Assembly: GCA_017963165.1 (NCBI GenBank) | Contig: JAGCTZ010000091.1 | Location: 1-13,926, forward strand | DNA from: Treponema sp. | Lineage (GTDB): Bacteria > Spirochaetota > Spirochaetia > Treponematales > Treponemataceae | Direction of reading: 5' to 3' | DNA length: 13,926 nucleotides | Shown: piece after piece, positions 1 through 5,966 of the stretch | Layout of the letters: each line of letters begins with the position of its first letter | Position numbering within the stretch: the first letter of the stretch is position 1 | The notes under the pieces: generated by a model | What the model saw: only the letters and a program-made list of their open reading frames with translations | Told to the model about the DNA's origin: nothing | Databases searched by the model: none | Made by a program: the position numbers and the translations under genes

Positions 1-666
1 AGGTTCAAGTCTTTTCATATAGTCATCAGCTTTGTCGCCGTAAACAGCCTTTACCCAGTTTGCAAAACCAAGACCCGGTGTACTTGTGCGTGGATCCATA
101 ATAATAATCTTTTTTGCATAAACCGGAAGAGTTAAATCTTCAAGACAGGTTGGGGCCGGTAAATCTGATTTTGTATTAAAGATGAATGCAAAGTGGCTGT
201 AATCGTATGGAGTTAAAAGAATCTTTGCTTTTTTTACATCATCAGAAGAAGAAATATTTGCTCCTGGATTTACGTCTGCAAAGAACTTTGGATTAATGCT
301 TTCGTAGCCCTGTGGAACATAAGGTGTAAGAACTCCGCTTTCCAGGGCCTGTTGAGCCAATGCGTTATCAAGACCGATAATAACGTCTGCATAAGGGTCG
401 GCCTTTTCTAAAACTGCTTTAGAAAGGATCTGACCGCTATCAGGGCTTTCTGCGTATTCTACCTTGATGCCGTATTTTTCTTCAAAGAGACGGGCAATTT
501 CAGGACCTGCACCCCATTCATCAGAAAAAGAATGATAGGTGTAAACCACAACTTTTTTAGCCCTCTCGGGATCTGTTTTTTTACAGCCCATAAGACTGCA
601 AACCAATAATAATGAAATGATTAAGAGACGGACAGACTTTGCCCGTTTAAGGTATGTTTTATTCAT
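1..666 (-). CDS. thiB: Thiamine ABC transporter substrate-binding lipoprotein (partial, C-terminus off the left edge)
   Basis: The frame is open from ATG at 666 to the left edge, giving 222 codons of a family that usually has about 320-340. The protein starts with a basic, hydrophobic signal sequence ending in a lipobox (LMGC, Cys28), so it is probably a lipidated periplasmic protein. The mature part begins with VVVYTYHSFSDEW and later has ADVIIGLDN and the motif DPRTSTPGLGF near residue 195. These are typical of the TbpA/ThiB thiamine-binding branch of family 1 extracellular solute-binding proteins. The role would be capture of thiamine or its phosphates for an ABC importer, whose permease and ATPase would be expected further left. 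The TPP riboswitch immediately upstream independently supports the thiamine assignment. The SD GGAGGAA lies in the 3' end of the aptamer, 4 bases before the ATG. Confidence 0.93.
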   Translation of the reverse strand, partial: MNKTYLKRAKSVRLLIISLLLVCSLMGCKKTDPERAKKVVVYTYHSFSDEWGAGPEIARLFEEKYGIKVEYAESPDSGQILSKAVLEKADPYADVIIGLDNALAQQALESGVLTPYVPQGYESINPKFFADVNPGANISSSDDVKKAKILLTPYDYSHFAFIFNTKSDLPAPTCLEDLTLPVYAKKIIIMDPRTSTPGLGFANWVKAVYGDKADDYMKRLEP

Positions 667-757
667 GCCTTCCTCCGCCGGTACTAACCGGATCAGGTTC
701 TAGGGTATAATCTCAGCAAGTTACTAAGTCAACGACCGTAAAATGCACCCCTGCAAT
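667..757 (-). promoter_or_regulatory. TPP (THI-box) riboswitch controlling thiB
   Basis: Read on the minus strand, this stretch carries the conserved TPP aptamer landmarks in order. GGGGTGC is at about 751-745 and GCTGAGAT about 28 bases later. ACCC then pairs back to GGGT, followed by GAACCTGATC, a CCGG-TTAGTA-CCGG hairpin (P5) and GCGGAGGAA. The thiB Shine-Dalgarno (GGAGGAA) is part of the conserved 3' strand, and the ATG follows 4 bases later. TPP binding would therefore be expected to hide the ribosome site and block translation directly, with no separate expression platform. The P1 closing helix is short (TGC with GCA) and its 3' side seems to include the A of the start codon. The aptamer is seen in the sequence; translational control is inferred from the layout. 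Confidence 0.95.
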
Positions 758-768
758 TTCTTTGAGAT

Positions 769-805
769 AAAAAAAAATCACACGAAAGAAATCTTCCGTG
801 TGATT
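769..805 (-). terminator. Intrinsic terminator after the beta-barrel gene
   Basis: On the minus strand a perfect 9-bp stem (AATCACACG with CGTGTGATT, 805-797 and 784-776) is extended by AAG/CTT pairs after one mismatch and closed by a 4-base loop. It is followed by nine T residues (777-769). It lies 35 bases downstream of the stop codon of the 840-1514 gene. The U-tract ends only about 11 bases before the TPP aptamer begins. Confidence 0.9.
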
Positions 806-839
806 AGTTATAGACTAAAATCTAAACTTTGTCTATCGA

Positions 840-1514
840 TTAGAAGAATTTAAATTCAAGTCCGAGACCTGCGTAGAATGAGTTACGCTGAAAGTCGATT
901 GTAGGGTAAGTAACATCTGTTGGTCCCAAATCATAAGAAGCTGTTTTCTTTGTAAAATCAATAATCCAGCGTCCATCAAGTACAATACCGATGTTATTTG
1001 TAATGTAGAATTTTAAATCTGCTCCACAAACAAATCCAGTCTTGAATGTATTGCTCTTTACTGCATCTTTTGTCTGTGCATAAACATCACTAAGATTTCC
1101 TGCATTCAAGTCAAATGCAAAGTTTACACCAGCACCAAATCCAACTGTAAGTCTCCATACATCAAGGTTCAACCATACCATTACAGGCACATCCAAAAGC
1201 CATGTGTCATAATCATAAGTATCATAACCATCTGGAATTGAAGAAGATGAGTTCTTAAACTGAATCTTACTCTTTGTAAGGTTTAATTCAGCCTGTACAC
1301 CAAGACCGCCCAATAAAGCAAAGTTAGTGTAAGCTCCAAATCCGAATTCAAATGGAGTATCCATTTTTGTAGTAGCAAGTTCACTCCAAGTACTACTCAT
1401 GTCTGTTGACAAGTTGCGTCCGAAGTTTCCTCTAGCACCAATTGAGAAGTCGAGTGCGAAAGTTGCGCTTACCATACAAACTGTCATTACTATTGCAGCA
1501 ATAATTTTTTTCAT
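840..1514 (-). CDS. Small outer-membrane beta-barrel protein
   Basis: The product is 224 residues, with a clear Sec signal peptide (cleavage likely after ATFA, residue 20). The mature protein has alternating hydrophobic/polar beta strands and ends in YAGLGLEFKFF, a typical C-terminal beta-signal with a terminal Phe. It resembles the 8- to 10-strand porin-like/OmpA-barrel families (OMP_b-brl type): 'IGARGNFG', 'LGGLGVQAELNLTKS', 'VGFGAGVNFAF'. No OmpA peptidoglycan-binding domain or enzyme motif is present. The role is unknown and could be structural, adhesive or a small pore. The start is supported by the SD AAAGGAGAA 8 bases upstream. The gene appears monocistronic, with its own -10 box upstream and a strong terminator downstream. 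Confidence 0.8.
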   Translation of the reverse strand: MKKIIAAIVMTVCMVSATFALDFSIGARGNFGRNLSTDMSSTWSELATTKMDTPFEFGFGAYTNFALLGGLGVQAELNLTKSKIQFKNSSSSIPDGYDTYDYDTWLLDVPVMVWLNLDVWRLTVGFGAGVNFAFDLNAGNLSDVYAQTKDAVKSNTFKTGFVCGADLKFYITNNIGIVLDGRWIIDFTKKTASYDLGPTDVTYPTIDFQRNSFYAGLGLEFKFF

Positions 1515-1555
1515 GATAATTTTCTCCTTTTAATAAGAAAAATTTACACATACAA

Positions 1556-1586
1556 CAACGTTGCATAACATGTATAAATAATTATA
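1556..1586 (-). promoter_or_regulatory. Promoter -10 box and operator-like palindrome of the beta-barrel gene
   Basis: A perfect TATAAT lies at 1586-1581 on the minus strand, about 67 bases upstream of the ATG. No good -35 is visible at 17-18 bp (AGGATT at best), so an activator may be needed. About 18 bases downstream of the -10, in the predicted leader, is the 8-bp palindrome CAACGTTG (1556-1563) within TGCAACGTTGTTG. This loosely resembles LacI/GntR-type operator cores. The -10 call is reasonable; the operator is speculative. Confidence 0.45.
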
Positions 1587-1612
1587 ATCGTTTTTTACAT
1601 TAAAATCCTAAG

Positions 1613-1636
1613 AAAAATCATAAGATATTTCTTATT
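1613..1636 (-). terminator. Weak AT-rich hairpin after thrH
   Basis: On the minus strand, ATAAGA (1635-1630) can pair with TCTTAT (1625-1620) across a 4-base loop, followed by GA and five T residues (1617-1613). The stem is only 6 bp with one G-C pair, so termination would be inefficient. It lies 11 bases after the thrH stop, and no better candidate is visible. Confidence 0.35.
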
Positions 1637-1646
1637 ATTGCTATCC

Positions 1647-2252
1647 TTAATTATTCACCACTTTTTTAATAGCGTCAAGTAATTCCGAATATTCAGTAAA
1701 AGCCGGGAACTCGGGGTATTCTTTAATAATCTTTTCTGTAGAACGGAACAAAAATCCTGCTTTAGAAGCCTTAATCATTCCTAAATCATTAAAGCTGTCT
1801 CCAGAAGCAATTGTTTCAAATCCGCAGGACTGAAGAGCCTTTACTGTTGTAAGCTTGGAATTTTCACATCTCATCTTGTAGCCTGTAATTTCTCCCTGTG
1901 GTGAAACAATGAGTTCGTTACAGAAGATTGCAGGATATCCGAGTTTTGCCATTAAAGGAGCAGCAAACTGAGAGAATGTATCGCTCAAAATAATAACCTG
2001 ACCAAAGGCTCTGAGTTCATCCAAAAACTCTTTTGCCCCCGGTAAAGGATCTATTTTTTTGATTGTATCCTGAATTTCTTTAAGGCCGAGCTTGTTCTCT
2101 TTTAAAATTGCAAGACGATATTTCATCAATTTATCGTAATCCGGTTCGTCGCGTGTTGTGCGTCTTAATTCCGGAATACCAACTGTATCTGCGAAGGCAA
2201 TCCAGATTTCCGGAACGAGTACGCCTTCTAAATCTAAACAAGTAATATACAT
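1647..2252 (-). CDS. thrH: ThrH: phosphoserine phosphatase / homoserine phosphotransferase
   Basis: This is a 201-residue haloacid-dehalogenase (HAD) phosphatase. The N-terminal motif CLDLEGVLVPEIW has the DxE variant (nucleophile Asp7, Glu9) that marks the ThrH branch instead of the usual DxD. It also has SDTFSQF (motif II, Ser/Thr), the CENSK lysine region (motif III) and SGDSFNDLGM (motif IV, metal-binding Asp). Length matches Pseudomonas ThrH (about 205). ThrH dephosphorylates phosphoserine and can pass the phosphate to homoserine, linking serine and threonine synthesis in the cytoplasm. I chose ATG 2252 because homologues begin MxIxCLDLEG. A longer in-frame start at 2297 would lie upstream of the promoter's -35. 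There is no Shine-Dalgarno, which fits a leaderless transcript. Confidence 0.9.
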   Translation of the reverse strand: MYITCLDLEGVLVPEIWIAFADTVGIPELRRTTRDEPDYDKLMKYRLAILKENKLGLKEIQDTIKKIDPLPGAKEFLDELRAFGQVIILSDTFSQFAAPLMAKLGYPAIFCNELIVSPQGEITGYKMRCENSKLTTVKALQSCGFETIASGDSFNDLGMIKASKAGFLFRSTEKIIKEYPEFPAFTEYSELLDAIKKVVNN

Positions 2253-2288
2253 AATGATTAAAATAGTACATTTCTTGAAAACTGTCAA
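2253..2288 (-). promoter_or_regulatory. thrH promoter, apparently giving a leaderless mRNA
   Basis: On the minus strand a consensus -35 TTGACA (2288-2283), a 17-base spacer and -10 TATTTT (2265-2260) are followed by only seven bases before the thrH ATG at 2252. Transcription would be expected to start at or within a base or two of the ATG, so the mRNA would have essentially no 5' leader. This agrees with the absence of any SD-like sequence. Confidence 0.7.
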
Positions 2289-2303
2289 AGAAAACAATAA
2301 AAT
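2275..2303 (+). promoter_or_regulatory. Possible plus-strand promoter for the deacetylase-tsaD-ABC unit
   Basis: TTGAAA (2275-2280), a 17-base spacer and TAAAAT (2298-2303) form a plausible sigma-70 promoter overlapping the oppositely oriented thrH promoter. The predicted start near 2310 would leave only a few bases before the ATG at 2314 and would cut off the AAAGGTGAT Shine-Dalgarno. Either the true start is slightly upstream or another promoter, perhaps inside thrH, is used. Confidence 0.3.
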
Positions 2304-2313
2304 AAAAGGTGAT

Positions 2314-3387
2314 ATGGCAAGAAAAAGAAAAGTTTACATTCCAAAATCAAAGGCCCTGGGTCTTGTTATCCTGCTTATTGCATTCAGTGCCGGCCTTCTT
2401 TATGTTATTAATAGACCGTCTCAAACAAAAAAGCCAGAAGAACAAAAGCTTCCTTCAATTGCAGAACGCTTTGAACAGGATAAGCCTAAAGAACAAAATA
2501 AAGCTCAAAGAGACACATCATCTCAAAAAAGCAGCACAGAAACCACTAAGCCTTCTACTACTACAAGTTCTTCTACAGAAAGCTCTTCTTCTTCGCAAAC
2601 TAAAACCACAACAGAAAGCTCAAAGCCTCAGGGCAGCACAGTTACTAATTCTCAAAATACAAGTGCAAAGCCCGAGCCAAATAAACCAAAGTATGATTTT
2701 CCAAAGGCTCAGAATAATGCCCAGCTCATCTTTGTTTTTGATGACGGTGGACAGAATCTAAATCAGCTTTCTAAATTCCTTGATTTACCCTTCCCTATTA
2801 CAGTTGCAGTTTTACCAGGTCTTGCCCACTCAAAAGAAAGCGCACAGAAAATCCGCAAGTCCGGAAATGAAGTTATGCTCCATCAGCCGATGCAGGCAAT
2901 TACAAAAACAAACCTTGGACCCGGGGCAATTACAAGCGACATGAGCGAAGATCAGATTGTTTCAACTCTTTTTACAAATATCACAGAGCTTGGTCCAATT
3001 GCCGGAATCAACAATCACGAGGGTTCTGCAATTACAGCCGACGAAGAAAAGATGGCAGTGATTTTAAAATTCACCTCAGAAAATGAGCTTTTCTTTTTGG
3101 ACTCTCGAACAAACGCACAGACAAAGGTTCCTTATGTTGCACACGAAATGGGCTTTACCTGGTACGAGCGAAACATCTTTTTGGACAATGTAAAAACAAA
3201 GGAAAATGCCCTTGCCGAGCTTAAAAAAGGCCTTGCTCTTGCCAATAAAAATGGAACAGTTATAATGATAGGACATATCTGGAGTGCAGATTTTCTTCCG
3301 GAATTTTTAAAGGAAGTTTACCCTGAATTAAAAAAGATGGGATACAGATTCAGCGTGGTAAGTAAATCAGACGCACTCAAATATTAG
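2314..3387 (+). CDS. Membrane-anchored divergent polysaccharide deacetylase (YibQ/Polysacc_deac_2 family)
   Basis: The product is 357 residues. Basic residues 1-13 precede a single membrane segment (about 14-32), then a Ser/Thr/Lys/Gln-rich disordered linker (about 65-130) and the catalytic-type domain (about 137-355). Family landmarks are FVFDDGG (Asp143-Asp144), VAVLPG, MLHQPMQ, GINNHEGS, FFLDSRT and MIGHIW, matching the divergent polysaccharide deacetylase family (PF04748). Members are thought to act on envelope polysaccharide or peptidoglycan glycans, but substrates are mostly unknown. The N-in anchor would place the domain in the periplasm. I chose ATG 2314 because AAAGGTGAT precedes it; the in-frame extension back to 2158 would be encoded antisense to thrH and has no family similarity. 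It is followed by tsaD after 24 bases. Confidence 0.85.
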   Translation: MARKRKVYIPKSKALGLVILLIAFSAGLLYVINRPSQTKKPEEQKLPSIAERFEQDKPKEQNKAQRDTSSQKSSTETTKPSTTTSSSTESSSSSQTKTTTESSKPQGSTVTNSQNTSAKPEPNKPKYDFPKAQNNAQLIFVFDDGGQNLNQLSKFLDLPFPITVAVLPGLAHSKESAQKIRKSGNEVMLHQPMQAITKTNLGPGAITSDMSEDQIVSTLFTNITELGPIAGINNHEGSAITADEEKMAVILKFTSENELFFLDSRTNAQTKVPYVAHEMGFTWYERNIFLDNVKTKENALAELKKGLALANKNGTVIMIGHIWSADFLPEFLKEVYPELKKMGYRFSVVSKSDALKY

Positions 3388-3411
3388 GATGATTTTTTCT
3401 GGAGTATATAA

Positions 3412-4440
3412 ATGAAGGTTTTAGGAATTGAATCAAGCTGCGACGAAACAGCCTGCGCAATTGTAGAAGACGGAAAAAAGATTTTAAGCAATGTTGTTGC
3501 AACTCAGATTCCTTTTCACAAAGTGTACAAGGGTGTTGTTCCCGAAATTGCAAGCCGTAAGCACGCAGAATGGATTTTACCGGTAGTTCGCCAGGCACTC
3601 AAGGAAGCTGATCTCAAAATGGATGATATAGATGCCATTGCTGCTACAAACCGTCCGGGTCTCATGGGTTCCCTTCTTGTTGGCTTTACCTTTGGAAAGA
3701 CTCTTGCATGGGCCACAAACAAACCTTTTATTGCAATAAACCACATGCTCGGTCATCTTTATGCAGCACATCTTGAACAGGATATTTCTTACCCATACCT
3801 TGGTCTTTTAGTTTCCGGCGGCCACAGTATTATCTGTAAGGTTACCGGCTTTGACGAGCTTGAAATTCTTGGAACTACAGTAGACGACTCTGTTGGAGAA
3901 GCCTTTGATAAGGTTGCAAAGTTCTACGGACTTGGATACCCCGGCGGAGTTATTATTGATAATCTTGCAAAAAACGGAGATCCAAAAGCAGCCTCGTTCC
4001 CAATTCCAAAGCTGGACGAAAAGGAACACCGCTACGACGTCTCTTTTTCAGGTTTAAAAACTGCAGTAATCCACCAGTGCGACACCTTCTGGAATCCGGG
4101 CTATGAACACTCAAAAGAGAACATGTGTGCAGCCTTCCAGGAAACAGCAGTGAGCTCTCTTGTTAAAAAACTTTTGCTTGCGGCCGACGATACAGGCTTA
4201 AAAACAATTGTTGCAGGCGGTGGTGTTGCGGCAAACTCAAGATTAAGGGCAATGCTTGGAGAGCGAAAAGACTTAAACTGCATCTTTCCTCCTTTAAAGC
4301 TCTGCGGAGACAACGGTGCTATGATTGCAGGTGTTGCATATCACTTTTTACAAAGAGGCGACAGAAACGGCTGGGATACAGTTACATGCGCACGTATTCC
4401 TCAGTTTAAGCGCGGCCTTGCACAGGTACAAAGAAAATAA
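3412..4440 (+). CDS. tsaD: tRNA N6-adenosine threonylcarbamoyltransferase TsaD
   Basis: The product is 342 residues, the normal TsaD length. It starts MKVLGIESSCDETACAIV, the family's hallmark N-terminus, and has the ASRKH motif, metal ligands His111 and His115 in NHMLGH, SGGHS, the GEAFDK segment, GGGVAANSRLR and the third metal ligand Asp300 in CGDNGAMI. TsaD transfers the threonylcarbamoyl group from TC-AMP to A37 of ANN-decoding tRNAs, working with TsaB, TsaE and TsaC, none of which is in this window. It is cytoplasmic and usually essential. The SD GGAG is 7 bases before the ATG. The gene lies between the deacetylase and the ABC ATPase in one tight plus-strand unit. Confidence 0.97.
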   Translation: MKVLGIESSCDETACAIVEDGKKILSNVVATQIPFHKVYKGVVPEIASRKHAEWILPVVRQALKEADLKMDDIDAIAATNRPGLMGSLLVGFTFGKTLAWATNKPFIAINHMLGHLYAAHLEQDISYPYLGLLVSGGHSIICKVTGFDELEILGTTVDDSVGEAFDKVAKFYGLGYPGGVIIDNLAKNGDPKAASFPIPKLDEKEHRYDVSFSGLKTAVIHQCDTFWNPGYEHSKENMCAAFQETAVSSLVKKLLLAADDTGLKTIVAGGGVAANSRLRAMLGERKDLNCIFPPLKLCGDNGAMIAGVAYHFLQRGDRNGWDTVTCARIPQFKRGLAQVQRK

Positions 4441-5076
4441 ATGTTTTTTAAAGCCCAAAATATCCATAAAACATGGGATTCTGTAACAGTTGATTTTTCT
4501 CTCGAATGCGAAAAAAACACAATGACCTGTCTTGTTGGTCCAAGTGGCTGTGGTAAATCAACTGTATTAAACATAATTGCAGGACTGGAAGAAAACGATG
4601 CAGATTATAAAGAAAAGCTTAAAATCACTTTAGACGGAAATGATATTACAAGCCTTGCCCCGAATAAAAGACAGATTGGTTTTGTTTTTCAAAGCGGTGC
4701 CTTATTCAATCATTTAAATGTAGTAGATAACGTTAGCTACGGCTTAGTTTCTATGGGCATGAAGAAAAAAGAGGCTCGTGCACAGGCTTCGGAATATCTT
4801 AAAAAATTCAACCTTGGCGGCTTTGATAAACGAATGCCTCAGACTCTTTCCGGTGGAGAAAAACAGAGGGTGGCGCTTGCAAGAACTCTTATTACAAATC
4901 CAAAGCTTATTTTACTTGATGAACCTTTTTCCGCCCTGGACGCAGATTTAAGAAAAAAAATGGCATTGCAGCTTAGAGACTGGCAAAACGAATTTGGATT
5001 TACTGCGATTATGGTAACCCACGATTTAGTCGAAGCTAAAGCCGTTAGCGACGTAATTATAAAACTGAACGGTTAA
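4441..5076 (+). CDS. Minimal ABC transporter ATPase (MOI/ThiQ-like branch)
   Basis: The product is a 211-residue stand-alone nucleotide-binding domain with all motifs. These are Walker A GPSGCGKST (33-41), Q-loop Gln84 in VFQSG, signature LSGGEKQR (136-143), Walker B LILLDE (156-161, catalytic Glu161), D-loop SALD and H-loop His194. It lacks the C-terminal regulatory (TOBE) domain of the molybdate, spermidine and maltose ATPases and is close in size to ThiQ-type ATPases. No permease or binding protein gene adjoins it, so the substrate is unknown. A link to the thiamine system of the same window is possible but unproven. Its ATG touches the tsaD stop (TAAATG) and only a weak AAAGAAA lies upstream, suggesting translational coupling. 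Its last 51 bases overlap the end of the convergent gene. Confidence 0.85.
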   Translation: MFFKAQNIHKTWDSVTVDFSLECEKNTMTCLVGPSGCGKSTVLNIIAGLEENDADYKEKLKITLDGNDITSLAPNKRQIGFVFQSGALFNHLNVVDNVSYGLVSMGMKKKEARAQASEYLKKFNLGGFDKRMPQTLSGGEKQRVALARTLITNPKLILLDEPFSALDADLRKKMALQLRDWQNEFGFTAIMVTHDLVEAKAVSDVIIKLNG

Positions 5077-5964
5077 ATCCGAATAATTCCACAAAGAGCC
5101 CTTTGCATTAGTTCCGTTTGGAAAAGCCTTAACCTTTGTAATATCCATTAAATCCTTTTCGGAATAAGAAAGCCCCGCATTATAAGCCGTAGACAAAATC
5201 CTGAGCTGATATTCTGTATCCTTATCGGAAAGGTGATAGCGTTTTACGGCGTAGTCAATAAAGGCACTCAAATACTGAATCTGAAAATCAAGGGTTTTAA
5301 GTCTTTTAATTCTGTCGCGCCTCTGATCAAAGGTAAAATCATTTCCCTGCTGATTAAGCATTCCGTAGCGTTCTTCTAAGTCCGGGTATTTCTGGATGCA
5401 GCGTTCAATGTAGCTTGCAAAATTAGGCTTCATCTGCATGTAACCGATGGAACAGATTAAACTGTCGCTCCCGCAGGAATACATCACAGAAGTTACACGG
5501 GTTTCAATTTCATCACGAAAGGCTGAATAACGCATCATCTCGGGAAAAACAATGGAAAGCATAAAAAGAGCCTTGGCATCGTTTTTGAGTTCTTCGGCGT
5601 TCACGGTGGTTTTTACTTCCGGATTATTTTTTTCATCCTGATTCTGTTTTTTCTGCTTGAGATTTGTGTAAGTTTTTATGGGATTATTGAGCGAGCACAC
5701 AGGATAGCATTTTGAATTTTTAATAAGCATTTTACACTGATTAAAATAATCCAGGGCACACACAAAATCAGAATTATGCATCTGTGCAAAATCCTTTAAG
5801 CCAAGAATTTTTTCTTTATCATCAAGGCCTGGAGATTCAAGAATCTCTTCTTCGTAAGAAAACTCTTTTCCGCCCTTACCCACAGCATCTTTTTTCCCGC
5901 GGGTAAAGACTGTAAAAAGAGAGAAAAATAGAATAACTGCACAAATTGTTTTTTTATGCTGCAT
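5026..5964 (-). CDS. Secreted lysozyme/transglycosylase-like protein (divergent)
   Basis: The product is 312 residues. A signal peptide (about 1-22, hydrophobic CAVILFFSLFTVF) points to the periplasm. Residues 25-130 are charged and probably disordered, with a Lys/Gln/Asn-rich stretch around 100-120. The C-terminal part has IVFPEMMRYS (candidate catalytic Glu142), SIGYMQMKPNF (174-178 like the GLMQ motif of soluble lytic transglycosylases) and LSTAYNAGL (259-265, the AYNAG motif). The order of these motifs fits the lysozyme-like superfamily, with a longer first interval than usual that holds Cys164 and Cys171. Peptidoglycan cleavage is therefore a good guess but not proven. ATG 5964 follows the argB stop by 2 bases and has no clear SD, implying coupled translation from the argJB mRNA. 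The 3' end overlaps the convergent ABC gene. Confidence 0.7.
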   Translation of the reverse strand: MQHKKTICAVILFFSLFTVFTRGKKDAVGKGGKEFSYEEEILESPGLDDKEKILGLKDFAQMHNSDFVCALDYFNQCKMLIKNSKCYPVCSLNNPIKTYTNLKQKKQNQDEKNNPEVKTTVNAEELKNDAKALFMLSIVFPEMMRYSAFRDEIETRVTSVMYSCGSDSLICSIGYMQMKPNFASYIERCIQKYPDLEERYGMLNQQGNDFTFDQRRDRIKRLKTLDFQIQYLSAFIDYAVKRYHLSDKDTEYQLRILSTAYNAGLSYSEKDLMDITKVKAFPNGTNAKGSLWNYSDLTVQFYNYVANGFSFD

Positions 5965-5966
5965 TA

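Noticed and set aside
810..836. Inverted repeat ATAGAC/GTCTAT just after the beta-barrel stop codon
   Set aside because: Only 6 bp with a 15-base loop and no U-tract. The real terminator follows immediately at 769-805.
2253..2297. Longer start for thrH at 2297
   Set aside because: It lies upstream of the -35 element, adds 15 residues not expected in ThrH proteins and has no Shine-Dalgarno.
2158..2313. N-terminal extension of the deacetylase from 2158
   Set aside because: The extension is antisense to thrH. The ATG at 2314 has an SD and gives a normal positively charged start before the membrane segment.
2309..2761. Second plus-strand frame inside the deacetylase linker
   Set aside because: It is a Leu/Gln-rich shadow frame produced by the Ser/Thr/Lys codon repeats of the real gene.
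5077..5120. Short CAAAG/CTTTG hairpin after the ABC ATPase as a terminator
   Set aside because: A 5-bp stem with no U-tract, located inside the coding sequence of the convergent gene.
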